Source of the DNA: Loktanella sp.
Lineage (GTDB): Bacteria; Pseudomonadota; Alphaproteobacteria; Rhodobacterales; Rhodobacteraceae
Length of the DNA: 64,000 nt
NCBI GenBank assembly: GCA_017390475.1
Contig: JAFPBO010000018.1
Location: forward strand, 248,001 to 312,000
Direction of reading: 5' to 3'
This document shows positions 62,276 through 64,000 of this stretch, piece by piece; position 1 is the first letter of the stretch, and every line of letters begins with the position of its first letter. Under the pieces are notes generated by a model. That model saw only the letters and a list, made by a program, of their open reading frames with translations. It was not told the origin of the DNA and searched no databases. The translations under genes and the position numbers were made by a program.

Positions 62276-63007
62276 ATGGTCAGCAAGTGTGAAAATTGCC
62301 CACTGAGAAAACGGCCAATCTTTGACGACATGACCAAGGGCGAAATCGCCTTTATGCAAAGTTTCAAGTCGGGCGAGTTGCAGATTTCCGCAGGGACGAC
62401 GCTACTGATGGAAGGCGCAAACAGCCCGCAGCTGTTCACAGCGCTTGATGGGATGGGTCTGCGCTACAAGACGTTGGAATCAGGCGACCGGCAGGTAATC
62501 AATTTTGTCATGCCGGGTGATTTTCTGGGGCTTCAGGCCGGCGTCATGCAGGAAATGCAGCATTCAGTCGAGGCGACGTCCGACATGGTTTTATGTGTCT
62601 TTGACCGCAAAAGGCTGTGGGAATTGTTCCGTGATCAGCCTGGACGGGCCTATGACCTGACTTGGCTGGGTGCGGTCGAGGAACATTTTCTAGGCGAAAG
62701 CCTGGCCATTCTGGGCCATATGAGCGGGATCGCCCGTGTTTCCCGCGCCCTGGTCCGGCTGTATGATAGGGCCGAGGCGGTTAATCTGGGCAAGAATTAC
62801 AGCATGCCGCTGCCCTATAAACAGCAGGATATGGCCGATGCTTTGGGCATGTCGCTGGTCCATACCAACAAGATGCTGAAAAAACTGCGCGAACAGCGCG
62901 TCGCAACATGGCGCAGCGGGCAGTTGCAGATCCACGATTATAAGACCCTGTGCAAGCTGGCAGAGGTGCAACAAACCGAACACCCGATGGTACGGCCGCT
63001 GCTTTAA
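62276..63007 (+). CDS. Crp/Fnr-family transcription regulator
   Basis: A 243-residue regulator. The N-terminus has CENCPLRKRPIF: only two cysteines where oxygen-sensing FNR proteins have three, so an intact [4Fe-4S] cluster is unlikely. A cyclic-nucleotide-like beta-roll (VINFVMPGDFLGLQAGVMQE) spans about 40-130. The helix-turn-helix is in YKQQDMADALGMSLVHTNKM near 180-205. GGAGGATT lies 11 bases before the ATG. Target genes are unknown. Confidence 0.9.
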   Translation: MVSKCENCPLRKRPIFDDMTKGEIAFMQSFKSGELQISAGTTLLMEGANSPQLFTALDGMGLRYKTLESGDRQVINFVMPGDFLGLQAGVMQEMQHSVEATSDMVLCVFDRKRLWELFRDQPGRAYDLTWLGAVEEHFLGESLAILGHMSGIARVSRALVRLYDRAEAVNLGKNYSMPLPYKQQDMADALGMSLVHTNKMLKKLREQRVATWRSGQLQIHDYKTLCKLAEVQQTEHPMVRPLL

Positions 63008-63013
63008 CGGCGA

Positions 63014-64000
63014 TCACACCATATCTGCGGGCATGCCTGGCACCGGGGTGGCCATGGCGCGTGCCGCATCTGAATCATATTCCACCAGAAACCCGCGCCT
63101 GTGTTGCGGCGGCAAGGCACCATTGGTCCGGACCAACGCGGACCAATGCGCAAATCCATCGTCGCAATCCATGAATTCAGGTCCTGCACCTTCTGGCAGC
63201 CAACAGCCCATGGCCTGTTGCCGCACATCGTCCACCTGATCCTTGCGGGTGATATGCAGCCCGGCCTCTGTATCCCAGCGCAGACTGCGACCGTTGAGAT
63301 TGGCGGATGACACGATGGCTGCGCTATCGTCAAAAATCGATACCTTGGAATGAACATAGACCACAGGGGCATTTTCCAGCGCATCACGCTCGGCGCTGTT
63401 GCTGCTGCGCGGTTGCACCGGCGAGGCGATCAGCAAGCGCTCGGGCCCGAAGGCCGACCGCAGGCAGTTGATCACCCGCACCTGCTGATGTTCGCCAAAG
63501 CGGCTGTCCAGTCCTGGATCATCAGAGAATGCAGCATCTTCGGGCGCCGCAGGCACCACGACGATCAGTTTCAGCGCCGGGCAGTCGCGGGCGCGGCGTG
63601 CCAGCGCGCGGGCCAGTGGCATATGGCGCAGAAACTGGGTTTCCAGATAAATCAGCCGTTGCGACTGGCCGATAGCGCGCAGATGCGCCGTCTCTATCTC
63701 ATTGATCAGTGTCTTGGGGGACAGCCACAGCGGCGCGTTGACCCGGCTTTTGGATATGGTGCGCAGAAACCCCGCCATGGGCGGCGGCGGCGGCGGTGTG
63801 TCACCGGCAACGCTTTCCACGAAAGTATCCAGATGCGCCTGTGCGGCGGCGGCTACCGGGCCTGTCGCCATGACCTGCACATCATGCCAAGTCTCATCGG
63901 CTGCGCGGGCATGGTCTTTGGTGTCGAACCGGCGTTCGTTCAGGTCCAGACCGCCGATATAGACTTTGGCACCGTCAAAAACGGCCAGTTTCTGGTGATG
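63014..64000 (-). CDS. Phospholipase D-like protein (5' end missing)
   Basis: The frame is open to base 64000, so the N-terminus lies beyond the window. Two HKD motifs are present. The first is HHQKLAVFDG at the cut edge, followed by AKVYIGGLDLNERRFD; the second is VYVHSKVSIFDDSAAIVSSAN. These form the paired active site of phospholipase D/cardiolipin synthase-like enzymes. A frame starting at 63880 would lose the first motif and is not the true start. A membrane-lipid or cardiolipin-related role is likely. Confidence 0.9.
   Translation of the reverse strand, partial: HHQKLAVFDGAKVYIGGLDLNERRFDTKDHARAADETWHDVQVMATGPVAAAAQAHLDTFVESVAGDTPPPPPPMAGFLRTISKSRVNAPLWLSPKTLINEIETAHLRAIGQSQRLIYLETQFLRHMPLARALARRARDCPALKLIVVVPAAPEDAAFSDDPGLDSRFGEHQQVRVINCLRSAFGPERLLIASPVQPRSSNSAERDALENAPVVYVHSKVSIFDDSAAIVSSANLNGRSLRWDTEAGLHITRKDQVDDVRQQAMGCWLPEGAGPEFMDCDDGFAHWSALVRTNGALPPQHRRGFLVEYDSDAARAMATPVPGMPADMV

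Noticed and set aside
62276-63007. Oxygen-sensing FnrL
   Set aside because: The third N-terminal cysteine required for the [4Fe-4S] cluster is not present.
1-64000. tRNA, rRNA, CRISPR array, insertion sequence
   Set aside because: No cloverleaf, ribosomal signature, regularly spaced repeat or transposase was recognised by eye; a tRNA scan would be needed to exclude one formally.

Overview
The window is GC-rich, densely coded DNA (no gap over 300 bases lacks a gene) from an alphaproteobacterium, most likely of the order Rhodobacterales (Roseobacter/Paracoccaceae type). Evidence: a complete PhyR-NepR-EcfG general stress locus, long-form PstC/PstA, a UdgX protein fused to DUF4130, a TIGR03643 protein, and many ATGA/GTGA stop-start overlaps. 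No tRNA, rRNA, CRISPR array, insertion sequence or prophage was recognised. The genes at both ends are cut by the window.

Layout. 1-6176 (+): the end of a UdgX/DUF4130 uracil-DNA-binding protein, an ABC1/UbiB-type kinase, then a tightly overlapping run: a photolyase-like FAD protein with unusual domain order, a renalase-like FAD oxidoreductase, a membrane methyltransferase, a UbiG-like methyltransferase and a TIGR03643 protein. 6248-14966: membrane transport (CPA1 Na+/H+ antiporter with cyclic-nucleotide domain, SLC13 permease with RCK_C domains, GntP permease, BCCT transporter) and a bacterial aeRF1-like (baeRF) protein. 15136-15933: a voltage-gated-type K+ channel ending in a zinc ribbon.

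15947-26300 (+) is a phosphate-starvation island: PHO box, pstSCAB-phoU-phoB, a degenerate PhoB-like protein, a second PHO box and phnDCEE. In both transporter operons a terminator-like hairpin follows the binding-protein gene. 26337-28695 (-): a universal stress protein with a SulP anion transporter. 28904-32010 (-): TPP riboswitch, thiM-thiE-thiD and an SDR.

32696-38695 (-): a polyamine-type ABC transporter operon carrying a cysteine hydrolase, an unknown protein and a metallo-beta-lactamase-fold protein, divergent from a 2-oxoglutarate/Fe(II) oxygenase. 40112-49690 (-): a guanidine-utilisation operon. A guanidine-I (ykkC) riboswitch precedes an ABC importer, two DUF1989 proteins (carboxyguanidine deiminase candidates), a urea/guanidine carboxylase and allophanate hydrolase. 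49811-53586 (-): a sulfate ABC importer with cysA first. 53809-57500 (-): a secreted unknown protein, an OmpA-PAN protein and an entericidin.

57580-60989 is the general stress response core: a HisKA_2 sensor kinase, ecfG and nepR (-), divergent from phyR (+). The divergent promoter region is nearly symmetric and gives an EcfG-type promoter on each strand. Another perfect EcfG-type promoter precedes a DUF883 gene at 61114. The window ends with a holin-like membrane protein, a degenerate receiver protein, a Crp/Fnr regulator lacking a cluster cysteine, and a truncated phospholipase D-like gene.
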